From the NCBI RefSeq assembly GCF_900323885.1, contig NZ_OOHJ01000022.1, positions 310,001-374,000 on the forward strand: 64,000 bases of DNA, written 5' to 3'. Of this stretch, positions 9,693 to 18,011 are shown piece by piece. The notes below the pieces were generated by a model. That model worked only from the letters and a program-made list of their open reading frames with translations. It made no database searches and was not told the DNA's origin. How positions within the stretch are numbered: position 1 is the first letter of the stretch; the number at the start of each line of letters is the position of its first letter. Source of the DNA: [Actinomadura] parvosata subsp. kistnae (GTDB lineage: Bacteria; Actinomycetota; Actinomycetes; Streptosporangiales; Streptosporangiaceae). A program made the position numbers and the translations under genes.

Positions 9693-10462
9693 GGCCCTCC
9701 TCGTACCAGGTGCACGACGGGCCGCCCGTCGGGGCCCGGCTCGATCTTGACGTGCGCGTCGAAGTGCCGTCCGACGAGTTCTTCGGTGAGGACGCGGGCG
9801 GGCTCGCCGGCGGCGGCGGCCCGGCCGCCGGTCAGGAGCAGGAGGGAGTCGGCGTAGAGGCCGGCGACGGTCAGGTCGTGCAGGGTCGTGACGACGGTGA
9901 GGCCGTCGGTGCGGCGCAGCCGGTCCACCAGTTCCAGCACCTGCTGCTGGTGGCCGAGGTCGAGGGCGGTGGTGGGCTCGTCCAGCAGCAGCGCGGGCGC
10001 CTCCTGGGCGAGCGCCCGGGCGAGCACGACGCGTTGCCGCTCGCCGCCGGACAGCTCGCCGACGCGGCGGCCGGCCAGCGCGGTCAGGTCGAGCCGCTCC
10101 AGGACGGAGCCGGTCACCTCGCGGTCGTGGCGGCTCTCGCGGCCGAGGTAGGGGATGTACGGGGTGCGTCCCAGCAGCGCGTAGTCGAAGACCGTCATGT
10201 CGGGCGGCAGGGCGGGCGTCTGCGGCGCGTACGCCAGCAGCCTGGCCCGCTGGCGCGGCTTGAGCTCGCGGGACGGGCGGGAGCCGAGCAGGATCTCGCC
10301 CCGGTGGGCGACCAGCCCCATGAGGGCCTTGAGCAGGGTGGACTTGCCGGCCCCGTTGGGTCCGATGACGCCCACCCACTCGCCCTGCCGCACCTCGAAG
10401 CTCACGCCGTCGAGGACGTCCCGCTCCCCGAGCCGTACCGACAGACCGTGTGCGCTGATCAC
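9689..10462 (-). CDS. btuD: Cobalamin ABC transporter ATPase
   Basis: 257 aa. Walker A is GPNGAGKST, the Q-loop is APQTPALP, the signature is LSGGERQR, Walker B is ALLLDEPTTALD and the switch His lies in TTLHD. It belongs to the FepC/BtuD group of metal-chelate importer ATPases. The substrate is assigned from the cobalamin riboswitch upstream of the operon and from cbiZ downstream, not from the ATPase itself. Confidence 0.9.
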   Translation of the reverse strand: MISAHGLSVRLGERDVLDGVSFEVRQGEWVGVIGPNGAGKSTLLKALMGLVAHRGEILLGSRPSRELKPRQRARLLAYAPQTPALPPDMTVFDYALLGRTPYIPYLGRESRHDREVTGSVLERLDLTALAGRRVGELSGGERQRVVLARALAQEAPALLLDEPTTALDLGHQQQVLELVDRLRRTDGLTVVTTLHDLTVAGLYADSLLLLTGGRAAAAGEPARVLTEELVGRHFDAHVKIEPGPDGRPVVHLVRGGP

Positions 10463-10478
10463 GTGCTCACCTGTCCGG

Positions 10479-11513
10479 TCATGTGCTCGCCCGTCTGGTC
10501 ATGCGCAGGACGGCGACGAAGAACGGCGCGCCCACGAACATCGTCACGACGCCGATCGGCAGCTCGGCGGGCGCGATCACGGTGCGGGCCACGAGGTCGG
10601 CCAGCACGAGGAACGCGGCGCCGCCGATCAGCGACAGCGGCAGCACGATCCGGTACGAGCCGCCGGCGATGCGCCGCACGACGTGCGGGACCACGATCCC
10701 GACGAACCCGATGAGGCCGCTCACGGCGACGGCCGCCGCCGTGGCCAGGGACGCGGCCAGCAGCACCATGAGCCGCACCCGGGCGGCGGGCACCCCGAGG
10801 CTGGTGGCCTCCTCGTCGCCGACGGACAGCACGTCCAGCATGCGCCCGTGCAGCAGGAGCAGCACGGCGGAGACGGCGGCGTACGGCAGGACGAGCCAGA
10901 ACTGGTCCCACCCGCCGCCGACGTCGCCGAGGATCCAGGAGTAGATGCGCTGCAGCTCCTCGACCTTGAACTGCTGGACGAACGTCTGGATCGCGGTCAG
11001 GAACGAGGTGACCGCGACCCCGGCCAGCACCAGCGTGGCCGTGCCGCCGGCCCGCCCGGCGGTGTTGCCGAGCGTGTACGCGAGGAACACGCCGCCCACG
11101 GCCCCGAGGAAGGCCGCCACGGGGATGCTCCCGGCCACGGACGGCAGCAGCACGATGGCCGCGGTCGCCGCGAGCCCGGCCCCGGCGGCGGCGCCCAGCA
11201 GGTACGGGTCGGCGAGCGGGTTGCGGAAGACGCCCTGGTACCCGGCGCCGGCCATGGCGAGCAGCCCGCCGACGACGGCGGCGACGAGCACGCGGGGCAG
11301 CCGCAGCTCGTACAGCAGCCCCTGCTCGACGGGCGCGAGCCCGGAGTCGACGTGGACGAGCGGCAGCCAGTCCACGACCTGGAGGACGACCTGCCAGGGC
11401 GAGATGTCGGCGGCCCCGCCGAGCAGGGCGGCGATCATGGAGACGGCCAGCACGACCAGCGCGCACACCACCCACAGGGGTCTGGCCCTGGACGGGCCGG
11501 CCTGGGTCACCAC
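10479..11513 (-). CDS. btuC: Cobalamin ABC transporter permease (FecCD family)
   Basis: 344 aa, with about ten TM helices and the family landmarks LPRVLVAAVVGGLLAMAGAGYQ, FRNPLADPYLLG, SGLIGFVGIVVPHVVRR and APAELPIGVVTMFVGAPFF. The start is GTG 11513, one base after the btuF stop. It is a half-transporter that would homodimerise, as only one permease gene lies in this operon. Confidence 0.92.
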   Translation of the reverse strand: MVTQAGPSRARPLWVVCALVVLAVSMIAALLGGAADISPWQVVLQVVDWLPLVHVDSGLAPVEQGLLYELRLPRVLVAAVVGGLLAMAGAGYQGVFRNPLADPYLLGAAAGAGLAATAAIVLLPSVAGSIPVAAFLGAVGGVFLAYTLGNTAGRAGGTATLVLAGVAVTSFLTAIQTFVQQFKVEELQRIYSWILGDVGGGWDQFWLVLPYAAVSAVLLLLHGRMLDVLSVGDEEATSLGVPAARVRLMVLLAASLATAAAVAVSGLIGFVGIVVPHVVRRIAGGSYRIVLPLSLIGGAAFLVLADLVARTVIAPAELPIGVVTMFVGAPFFVAVLRMTRRAST

Positions 11514-11514
11514 G

Positions 11515-12477
11515 TCAGCTCGTGCCCGCCTTGGCGACCGCGGTGCCGATGGCCTCGGCCAGGTCGACGACGCGGGGCCCCCACCGGGAGGCGATGTCGT
11601 CGTCGAGCTGGATCACGCGGTCGTTCTTGACGGCGGACAGGTCCTTCCATCCCGGCCGCTTGGCCAGGGTGTCCTTGCTCTGCCGGCAGCACTTGACGTC
11701 GGCCAGGAAGATCAGGTCGGGGTCGGCCTGGGCGACGAACTCGGCGGACAGCTTGGGGTAGCCGCCGGCCGCGTCGGGCGCCTTGTCGGCGATGTTGGTC
11801 AGGCCGAACAGGCCGTAGATCTGGCCGATGAAGGTCTGGGACGTGGCGGCGTAGGGGGTGGTGTCGAGCTCGTGGTAGTAGGTGAGCTGCTTGCCCTTGG
11901 GCGCCTGGGCGGCCAGCTTGCCGATGGCGGCCTTCATGCCGGCGACGACCTCGTCGGCCTTGGCCTTGTTGCCGGTGGCGGCGCCGAGCTCGGCGATCTC
12001 CTCGTACGCCTCGTCGAGCTTCTTGGCGGACGGCTGGAACAGGACGGGCACGTTGACCTTGCCCAGCTCGGCCACGACCTTGTCGAGGTCGTCGGAGACG
12101 ATGACGAGGTCGGGCTTCTTGGCGACGATGGCCTCGACGTTCGGCTTGAAGCCGGACAGGTCGGCCTTGGGGGCCTCGGGCGGGTAGTTCGACTGGTCGT
12201 CGACGGCGATGACCTGGGGGCCGGCGCCGATGGCGAACAGCGTCTCGGTGTGGGTGGCCGAGAGCGAGACGATCCGCTCGGGTTTCTTGGCGATGGTGAC
12301 CTTGCCGTTGGCGGCCTCGACGGTGACGGGGAAGTCGCCGGAGGAGGCGGCGGTCGCGGCGGTGGTGGGAGCAGCGGACGGGGGCGCGGACGTGGTGGTG
12401 TCGCCGCCCTGGCCGCATCCGGCCAGGAGGAGCGTTCCCAGCAGCGCGCCCGCGAAGGCCGTGCGTACGGGCCTCAC
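11515..12477 (-). CDS. btuF: Corrinoid-binding lipoprotein (BtuF/FecB family)
   Basis: 320 aa. I chose GTG 12477 because AAAGGA lies just upstream and the lipoprotein signal (LLGTLLLAGCGQ) follows directly; the longer frame would bury the riboswitch in coding DNA. The class III solute-binding core shows RIVSLSATHTETLFAIGAG and VIAVDDQSNYP. It captures the corrinoid outside the membrane and delivers it to BtuC. First gene of the operon. Confidence 0.9.
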   Translation of the reverse strand: MRPVRTAFAGALLGTLLLAGCGQGGDTTTSAPPSAAPTTAATAASSGDFPVTVEAANGKVTIAKKPERIVSLSATHTETLFAIGAGPQVIAVDDQSNYPPEAPKADLSGFKPNVEAIVAKKPDLVIVSDDLDKVVAELGKVNVPVLFQPSAKKLDEAYEEIAELGAATGNKAKADEVVAGMKAAIGKLAAQAPKGKQLTYYHELDTTPYAATSQTFIGQIYGLFGLTNIADKAPDAAGGYPKLSAEFVAQADPDLIFLADVKCCRQSKDTLAKRPGWKDLSAVKNDRVIQLDDDIASRWGPRVVDLAEAIGTAVAKAGTS

Positions 12478-12554
12478 GAGAAGTCCTTTCACACTGTTCG
12501 GAACCGAGAGACCCGCGTTGAGGGACGGATCACCCTTTTCCACGAGGGTTGATG

Positions 12555-12665
12555 ACGTCAGCGCGGAGGCAGGCGACCTGGCTATGACAGTTGCGGGACA
12601 GCGCCGGACTCGCACCGGACTTCGCTGCGCTCTGCGCATCGGACAAACGTTATCAATGCCCCAGA
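12555..12665 (-). promoter_or_regulatory. Cobalamin riboswitch
   Basis: Read on the minus strand, the leader contains AAGTCCGGTGCGAGTCCGG followed by GCTGTCCCGCAACTGT, the conserved cobalamin aptamer core. It then contains the B12 box AGCCAGGTCGCCTGCC at 12583-12568. A small hairpin (ACCCT...AGGGT) lies between the aptamer and btuF and could belong to the expression platform. Cobalamin binding would shut off btuFCD-cbiZ. Aptamer edges are approximate. Confidence 0.93.
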
Positions 12666-12676
12666 TGCCGCCCGCG

Positions 12677-13546
12677 TCAAGGGGCGAGTTGAGCCCGCGC
12701 CTCGGCGATGATCCGCTGCAGCCGCAGGCCGTGGGCGGCGTCGAGGGGGTGGCCGCCGCCCGCGCGCACCGTCGTGGCGAACTCCTCCGCGATCGTCTCC
12801 AGCGGGTCGTCGTCGAAGTGCGGCAGGACGGCACTGCCCGCGCGGCCGTACACGGCGATCGTCTGCGGCGGCGGGTCGCCGGCGGCGGTCATGCACAGGG
12901 ACACCTCGCTGACGCCGCCGCCCTCGTGCTCCAGCAGCAGGCCCACCCAGCCGAGCGGGTCGCCGTGCGCGCGCACGCCGGTGACCCGGCCGAGCGCGGC
13001 GTCCAGCACGTCGATCAGGTGCGGGCCGACGTCGAGGAGCGGGCCGTGCGCGCGCCGCCAGGGGGTGGCGAAGGGGTGGTCGCCGAGGAGCATGCCGGAG
13101 ATGTTCGCGGCGTGGCCGCCGAACGGCTCGATCTCGGCGCAGCGGGCCAGGAACGCGCGGGTCTGCGGCGCGTACCTCAAGGTCAGGACCATCTGGGACG
13201 CCACGCCCGCCTCCGCGACGGCGGCGGCCACCCGCTCGGCCTGCTCCAGGGTCTCGGCCAGCGGCTTCTCCAGCAGCAGCGCCTTCCCGGCCCGGGCCGC
13301 GCGCACGGCGTACTCGGCCTGCACGGCGGGCGGCACGCAGAACGCCACCGCCTCGCAGTGCTCGAACAGCTCCTCCACCGTCGCGAACACCGGCGCCCCC
13401 AGCTCGGCGGCGGCCTCCGGCCTGCGGGCCCACACCCCCGCGAGCCGCGTGTGCGGCCCCTTCGCCAGCATCGGCACGTGCGCCATCCGCGCCCACGGCC
13501 CCGCCCCGATCAGTCCCACCGCCACCGGCTTCTGCAGATCGCTCAT
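12677..13546 (-). CDS. Gfo/Idh/MocA family NAD(P)-dependent oxidoreductase
   Basis: 289 aa. The N-terminal Rossmann motif is VGLIGAGPWARMAHVPML. The family EKP signature appears as LLLEKPLAETLEQAERV. The C-terminal half has the typical HLIDVLDAALG region. It is the last gene of the five-gene operon, 9 bases after the SDR. It probably oxidises or reduces a polyol-like or cyclic intermediate; the substrate is unknown. Confidence 0.88.
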   Translation of the reverse strand: MSDLQKPVAVGLIGAGPWARMAHVPMLAKGPHTRLAGVWARRPEAAAELGAPVFATVEELFEHCEAVAFCVPPAVQAEYAVRAARAGKALLLEKPLAETLEQAERVAAAVAEAGVASQMVLTLRYAPQTRAFLARCAEIEPFGGHAANISGMLLGDHPFATPWRRAHGPLLDVGPHLIDVLDAALGRVTGVRAHGDPLGWVGLLLEHEGGGVSEVSLCMTAAGDPPPQTIAVYGRAGSAVLPHFDDDPLETIAEEFATTVRAGGGHPLDAAHGLRLQRIIAEARAQLAP

Positions 13547-13555
13547 CGGTGCAAC

Positions 13556-14359
13556 CTACGGCCGCGAGCGCCACCGCTCAACCGCGTGCTGGGGGCGGTG
13601 CGCGAGCGTCCCCGAGTCGATCACGAGGGTCTGGCCCGTCAGGCAGCGCGCCTCGTCCGAGCAGAGGAACGCCACCAGGCTCGCGACGTCGTCCACCGAG
13701 CAGGCCCACGGCAGCAGCCGCTCGGCCTGCTTGACGGCGAGCTGGTCGGGGGTCAGGGCGCGCTCGGCGGCCGGGGTCAGGACGAGGGCGGGCGCGACCG
13801 CGTTGCAGCGGATCCCGCGCGCGCCGTACATCGTCGCCACGTACCGGGTGAAGCCGAGCAGCGCCGCCTTCGACGCCCCGTACGCGGCGTGCACCGTGTC
13901 GCCCGCCAGCGCGGACACCGACGACGTGAGCACCATCGCGCCCCCGTCGGGCATGACGGGCACCGTGTGCTTGACCATGAGCATGGCGCCGCGCAGGTTG
14001 ACCTCCATGGTGCGGTCCCAGACGGCCACGTCGAGGGTTTCCAGCTCGCGGTCCCGCCCGTACACGCCGTGGTCGAGCACGGCCGCGTTCGAGTGCAGGA
14101 CGTCCACCCGGCCGAACGAGGTGACCAGCGTCGCCACCGCCTCCTCCACCTGCTTGTCGTCGGAGACGTCGCAGGTCAGCGCCATCGCCGTGCCGCCGCG
14201 CGCGCGGATCGACGCGGCGGTGGCCCGCGCGCCGGCCGTACGGAGGTCCAGCACGCCGACGCAGGCGCCCTCGGCGGCGAGGCGGGCCGCGCAGGCCGCG
14301 CCGATGCCGGACCCGGCGCCCGTCACGAGCGCCACCTTCCCGTCGAACCGCCCGCTCAC
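13556..14359 (-). CDS. Short-chain dehydrogenase/reductase
   Basis: 267 aa. The classical SDR motifs are TGAGSGIGAACA (cofactor), HSNAAV (NNAG variant), VLTSSVSA (catalytic Ser) and YGASKAALLG (Tyr and Lys). GTG 14359 overlaps the P450 stop by 4 bases; GTG 14362 is an equal alternative. The Asp after strand 2 (VLDLRTAG) favours NAD. It is likely to act on an alcohol or ketone formed by the upstream oxygenases (inference). Confidence 0.9.
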   Translation of the reverse strand: MSGRFDGKVALVTGAGSGIGAACAARLAAEGACVGVLDLRTAGARATAASIRARGGTAMALTCDVSDDKQVEEAVATLVTSFGRVDVLHSNAAVLDHGVYGRDRELETLDVAVWDRTMEVNLRGAMLMVKHTVPVMPDGGAMVLTSSVSALAGDTVHAAYGASKAALLGFTRYVATMYGARGIRCNAVAPALVLTPAAERALTPDQLAVKQAERLLPWACSVDDVASLVAFLCSDEARCLTGQTLVIDSGTLAHRPQHAVERWRSRP

Positions 14360-15549
14360 CACTCCACCAGCAGCGACGTCAGGCCGCGGCCGACGATCGA
14401 CCTGCGGTAGGTGATGTCCTGGCCGGGCGCGAGCCGCAGCCCCGGCAGCCGCCGCCCCAGCACCTCCAGTGCGGTACGCAGCTGCAGCCGCCCCAGCGCG
14501 GCCCCCACGCAGAAGTGGATGCCGTAGCCGAACACCAGGTGCTCGGCGGCGTTCGGCCGGTCGATCACGAACCTTTCGGGGTCGGGGAAGACGCTCTCGT
14601 CGTGCCCGGCCGAGTCGGTGGACAGCAGCACGAGGGCCGCGCGCGGGATCGTCACGCCGTGCAGGGTGACGTCCTCGGCCGCGTACCGGAAGGAGCCCAG
14701 CGAGGCCCCGTCGATGCGCATGCACTCCTCGACGGCGTTCGCCACCAGCGCGGGCGGCACCGGCCAGACGCCCTCGCGCAGCAGCCGCAGGACCGCGTTG
14801 CCGAGCTGGTTGGGCACGGTGTCGTTGCCTCCGAGCAGGATCGTGGAGATCAGCTCGACGACCTCGCGGTGCGTCAGCTCGGCGCCGATGAGCGAGGTCA
14901 TCAGGGACGTGAAGTCGTCCTGGGGGTCCTTGGCCCGGGCGGCGACCAGGCGGTCCACGTAGTCGAGGTAGGTCAGGAAGCCGTCGGCCAGCTCCAGCTG
15001 CCGCTCCGGCGGCTGCGGCGACAGGAAGAGCTGGAACCAGTCCTTGACCCGGGCCTGCACGAACGCCTCGTCCGCCTCCGGCACGCCGATGAAGCGGGCG
15101 GTCAGCTTGATCGACGGCTCGTGGCCGAGGTCGGTGACGAAGTCGGCGTGGCCGCGCGGGGCCACCCGGTCGAGCAGGTCCTCGTTGAGCCGCCGGAAGT
15201 CCTGCTCCATGGCGGCCACCGCGCGCGGCGTGAACGCCTTCGACACCGACCGGCGCAGGCGCGTGTGGTCGGGCGGGTCCACGTTCGCCACGAAGCTGGA
15301 CAGGAACGAGCCGTGCTCGCCGAGCTTGTCCCGCGTGGCGCGGGTCAGGCTGCGCGAGATCGTCAGCGAGCCCCTGGAGGAGAAGCGCCGGGGGTCGCCG
15401 TACGCGGCCCGCACGTCGGCGTACCGGGTCAGCACGTACGCGCCCAGGTGCTCGCTCTTGAACACCGGCGCCCGCGCCCGCAGCCCGGCCAGGAACGCGT
15501 AGGGGGCGGCGACGTGCCAGGCGGCGCCGACGTCGAAGTCCTCGATCAT
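14356..15549 (-). CDS. Cytochrome P450
   Basis: 397 aa. The heme-binding loop is FGYGIHFCVGAALGR, the K-helix is EECMR (ExxR) and the I-helix is LLGGNDTVPN. The I-helix keeps the acid-Thr pair but differs from the usual AGxDTT. ATG 15549 overlaps the preceding stop (ATGA). No ferredoxin or reductase gene lies in the operon, so electrons must come from elsewhere. It is a soluble class I bacterial P450; the substrate is unknown. Confidence 0.93.
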   Translation of the reverse strand: MIEDFDVGAAWHVAAPYAFLAGLRARAPVFKSEHLGAYVLTRYADVRAAYGDPRRFSSRGSLTISRSLTRATRDKLGEHGSFLSSFVANVDPPDHTRLRRSVSKAFTPRAVAAMEQDFRRLNEDLLDRVAPRGHADFVTDLGHEPSIKLTARFIGVPEADEAFVQARVKDWFQLFLSPQPPERQLELADGFLTYLDYVDRLVAARAKDPQDDFTSLMTSLIGAELTHREVVELISTILLGGNDTVPNQLGNAVLRLLREGVWPVPPALVANAVEECMRIDGASLGSFRYAAEDVTLHGVTIPRAALVLLSTDSAGHDESVFPDPERFVIDRPNAAEHLVFGYGIHFCVGAALGRLQLRTALEVLGRRLPGLRLAPGQDITYRRSIVGRGLTSLLVEW

Positions 15550-16505
15550 GGTGCCAGGATCCTCCGCGGGTTGACGACGAGCATCTGGTGGATCTGGTCG
15601 TCCGTGACGCCTCTCCGGCGCAGCGCGGGCAGCACGTCGCGGGAGATGTGCAGCAGGTGGTAGTGCGGGTGCCGCTGCCGGACGACGTCGGCGTCGAAAC
15701 GGTCGTTGAAGCAGTACGAGTCGTGACTTAAGACCATTTTTCCGGCGTGCCCCCGCGCGCAGAGCTCCGCCACGATCGCCACCCGGTCCTCGAACGGGCT
15801 GATCGTCTCGATGCCGAACCGGTCCATGCCCAGGTACGACCCGTTCGCGATCAGCTCCTCCAGGTACGCCACGTCCGTCGAGTCGCCCGCGTGCCCGATC
15901 ACCACCCGCTCCAGGTCCACGCCCAGCGAGGCGAGCAGCTTCTGCTGGTCGAGCCCGCCCCTGGAGGCGCTGTGGGAGTGCGTCGTGATCGGCGCCCCGG
16001 TCTCCAGGTGCGCCTGCGCGACCGCCCTGAACACCCGCTCGCACCCCTTCGTCATCCCGAGGTGGTCGGAGGCGCACTTCAGCACGGCCGCCTTGACGCC
16101 GGTGCGGCCGATGCCCTCCGTGAGGTCCCGTACGAAGAACTCGGCCAGCCGGTCCGGCCCGCCGAACAACGACCCCGGGCCCCGGTTGCCGAAGTACGGC
16201 GGCAGCGCGTCGTAGGTGTAGAGGCCGGTCGCGGCCACGATGTTCACGGAGGTCAGCTCGGCCACCCGCTGCACGGCCGGGACGTACCTGCCCAGGCCCA
16301 CCACCGTGAGGTCCACGATGGTGTCGATGCCGGCGGCCTTGAGCGCGTCCAGCTTGCCCGCCGCCTCGCGCGCCCGCGCCTCCAGGTCCCAGCCTTCCGG
16401 GATGTCCGGCCAGTTCCACAGGATCTCGGGGCTCAGGCCGAAGACGTGCTCGTGCATGAGCGTCGCCCCGAGGTCGGCGACCGGCCCGCTCACGGTTTCA
16501 GGCAC
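15546..16505 (-). CDS. Phosphotriesterase-family metal hydrolase, probable lactonase
   Basis: 319 aa amidohydrolase with every expected metal ligand: HEHVF, the carbamylated Lys in AVLKCAS, THSHS, IGHAGD and the catalytic Asp in LSHDSYCF. GTG 16505 has GAGAGG 5 bases upstream and keeps the family N-terminus (ETVSGPV); a second GTG at 16493 overlaps the PhyH stop. Members with this set hydrolyse lactones or phosphotriesters. In an operon with oxygenases, a lactonase step is the more plausible role (inference). Confidence 0.88.
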   Translation of the reverse strand: MPETVSGPVADLGATLMHEHVFGLSPEILWNWPDIPEGWDLEARAREAAGKLDALKAAGIDTIVDLTVVGLGRYVPAVQRVAELTSVNIVAATGLYTYDALPPYFGNRGPGSLFGGPDRLAEFFVRDLTEGIGRTGVKAAVLKCASDHLGMTKGCERVFRAVAQAHLETGAPITTHSHSASRGGLDQQKLLASLGVDLERVVIGHAGDSTDVAYLEELIANGSYLGMDRFGIETISPFEDRVAIVAELCARGHAGKMVLSHDSYCFNDRFDADVVRQRHPHYHLLHISRDVLPALRRRGVTDDQIHQMLVVNPRRILAP

Positions 16506-17257
16506 GGGAACCTCTCGTGCTCGAACGGCCGGTTCACCCGCAGCCCGAGCCCGTCGGTCTGCTTGTACGGCAGGCCCGTGTAGAGGGCGTCGGCGTCGAA
16601 GTAGGTGACGGTGAAGGACAGGCGCGGGGTGTCGCGGCGGTTGGCGGGGGCGCCGTGCACGGTCAGGGCGTGGTGCACGGTCGCGTCGCCCGCCTTGAGG
16701 TCGAGCGGCGGCGACAGCTCCAGCTCCTTCAGCCAGGGATGCTGGGTGAGCTGGTCGTCACCGGGACGGGTGAAGCTCCGGCCCAGCAGGCCCAGGCGGT
16801 GCGAGCCCTCGTAGAAGCGCAGCGACCCCATCTCGGCGGGCACGTCCGACAGGGCCAGCCAGACGGTCAGCATGGCCGAGCGGTCCATCGGCATCCACGG
16901 GAAGTCCTGGTGGAACTCGGTGGCGCCGTGCTCGCCCGGCTCCTTGACGAGCAGGTTGGTCACCTGCACGCGCACCGCCCGCACGCCGCGCAGCAGCCGG
17001 ACGGCGGTGCGGCCCATGGCGGGGCTCATCGTCAGCGCGGCGAACGCCTCGTCACTCGCCGCGATGTCCCTCGACTGCCCGAACGCCTGGTCGACCAGGC
17101 TCTCGTGCCGCTTGGAACGCGCGTCGAGATACCCCGCGGCCCGCTCACGCAGCTCCTCAGCGGCTTCGGGCGGGACCATCCGGGCGAGCCGCACCCACCC
17201 GTGCTCGTGGAAGAACGCCGCCTCGTCGTCGCTCGCCTGACGCACCGGGATCTCCAT
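16490..17257 (-). CDS. PhyH-family Fe(II)/2-oxoglutarate dioxygenase
   Basis: 255 aa. The facial triad is visible as the HxD in TEFHQDFPWM and the distal His in TVHGAPANRR; the Arg in TPRLSFTV probably binds 2-oxoglutarate. It is the first gene of the five-gene operon, with the CAAGCGCTTG site 22 bases before its ATG. It hydroxylates an unknown carbon substrate. Confidence 0.9.
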   Translation of the reverse strand: MEIPVRQASDDEAAFFHEHGWVRLARMVPPEAAEELRERAAGYLDARSKRHESLVDQAFGQSRDIAASDEAFAALTMSPAMGRTAVRLLRGVRAVRVQVTNLLVKEPGEHGATEFHQDFPWMPMDRSAMLTVWLALSDVPAEMGSLRFYEGSHRLGLLGRSFTRPGDDQLTQHPWLKELELSPPLDLKAGDATVHHALTVHGAPANRRDTPRLSFTVTYFDADALYTGLPYKQTDGLGLRVNRPFEHERFPCLKP

Positions 17258-17279
17258 GCCCCCAGTCTGGCACCTAAAG

Positions 17280-17289
17280 CAAGCGCTTG
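17280..17289. promoter_or_regulatory. CAAGCGCTTG palindrome, operator candidate of the PhyH operon
   Basis: The core is identical to the hyuA site and also ends 22 bases before the start codon. On the minus strand the context is TTACCAAGCGCTTGCTTT, close to the extended consensus ACCAAGCGCTTGCTTGG. Confidence 0.7.
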
Positions 17290-17314
17290 GTAAGCCCCGA
17301 ACCGCTCCCGCCTC

Positions 17315-17683
17315 TCAGCGGACCTGCTCCGCCAGCCACGACGCCAGCCGCGCCACCCCGACGTCACCGCGGCGCACTCCTTCCAGGACCTCGACGGCCG
17401 TGGCAGGGTCCACCTTCGGCAGCGCGCCCCCGTTCAGGGCGAGAAAGCGCAGGGCCACCAGCCAGGCGAACGGACGGTTACGCTCGCTGAGAGCCTCGAC
17501 GCGCAGGAGGCTGTGCAGAAGCGCGGCCGCCTTGCCCGCGAGCGACGGGTAGACATCGTCACCGATCACCGTGGCGGCATGCCTGGCCTGCGCCGCCACG
17601 AGCGCGCCGTAGTCGAGCACGCCCGGGTCGCCGGGCATCTCCTCGGCGAGGATCAGCATGGCGCGCACATCCATGGGGGTCAC
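17315..17683 (-). CDS. Doc/Fic-like toxin with degenerate catalytic motif
   Basis: 122 aa from GTG 17683, which has GGGAG 5 bases upstream and a GTGA overlap with the antitoxin stop. Size and pattern match Doc (DVRAMLILAEE; LHSLLR...NRPFAWLVALRFLALNG). The Fic loop, usually HxLxDGNKR, reads EALSERNRP. The catalytic His is Glu and the Gly and second Arg are changed, so kinase-type activity on EF-Tu may be lost. Alternative start ATG 17674. Confidence 0.75.
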   Translation of the reverse strand: MTPMDVRAMLILAEEMPGDPGVLDYGALVAAQARHAATVIGDDVYPSLAGKAAALLHSLLRVEALSERNRPFAWLVALRFLALNGGALPKVDPATAVEVLEGVRRGDVGVARLASWLAEQVR

Positions 17684-17883
17684 AGCCGCTCCCAGCGCTC
17701 GAGCCACTCGCCGTCCCGCTCGAGCACCTCCCCGATGAACTGGCGGGCCGCGGCGCGCTCGGCGTCGATATCGCGGCTGATCAGTGACGTGATGTAGTCC
17801 TGCACCGTTTGGCTGCGGTCAGCGGCTCGAGCCTTGATCTCCTCGAGCATCTGATCCGGCACTCGGATGTTCAACTGCTTCAC
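17680..17883 (-). CDS. Ribbon-helix-helix antitoxin
   Basis: 67 aa starting at GTG 17883. The N-terminal strand KQLNIRVPDQMLEEIKARAA and the helix QTVQDYITSLISRDI form an RHH fold. The acidic C-terminal tail would contact the toxin. A TGCTAGC inverted repeat lies just upstream, typical of autorepressed toxin-antitoxin operons. Confidence 0.82.
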   Translation of the reverse strand: MKQLNIRVPDQMLEEIKARAADRSQTVQDYITSLISRDIDAERAAARQFIGEVLERDGEWLERWERL

Positions 17884-17890
17884 CCTTTCA

Positions 17891-17908
17891 TGCTAGCTCC
17901 TGCTAGCA
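17891..17908. promoter_or_regulatory. Inverted repeat TGCTAGC-N4-GCTAGCA, antitoxin operator candidate
   Basis: Perfect 7-bp arms with a TCCT spacer lie 7 bases upstream of the antitoxin GTG. The two TGCTAGC boxes are also direct repeats 10 bp apart, one helical turn, as expected for paired RHH dimers. Confidence 0.65.
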
Positions 17909-17983
17909 ACATCAAGAAGAACACGAGGTGCAGCCGCTCCACTCCGAATCGTCGCGGTTTCTGGAGAGCCGCTATGCTCCAAG

Positions 17984-17993
17984 CAAGCACTTG
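17984..17993. promoter_or_regulatory. CAAGCACTTG near-palindrome, operator candidate of the LLM gene
   Basis: The context CCAAGCAAGCACTTGGTAG is the reverse of the extended consensus with one change in the core. It ends 18 bases before the GTG start of the downstream oxidoreductase gene. Confidence 0.62.
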
Positions 17994-18011
17994 GTAGAAG
18001 CGGAGGCGGGT

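Noticed and set aside
9689..12477. Siderophore specificity for the first FecCD-type importer
   Set aside because: The cobalamin riboswitch and cbiZ indicate a corrinoid; iron boxes are found only at the second importer.
11515..12834. 439-residue version of the BtuF frame
   Set aside because: The extra N-terminus covers the riboswitch; the signal peptide with lipobox starts at GTG 12477.
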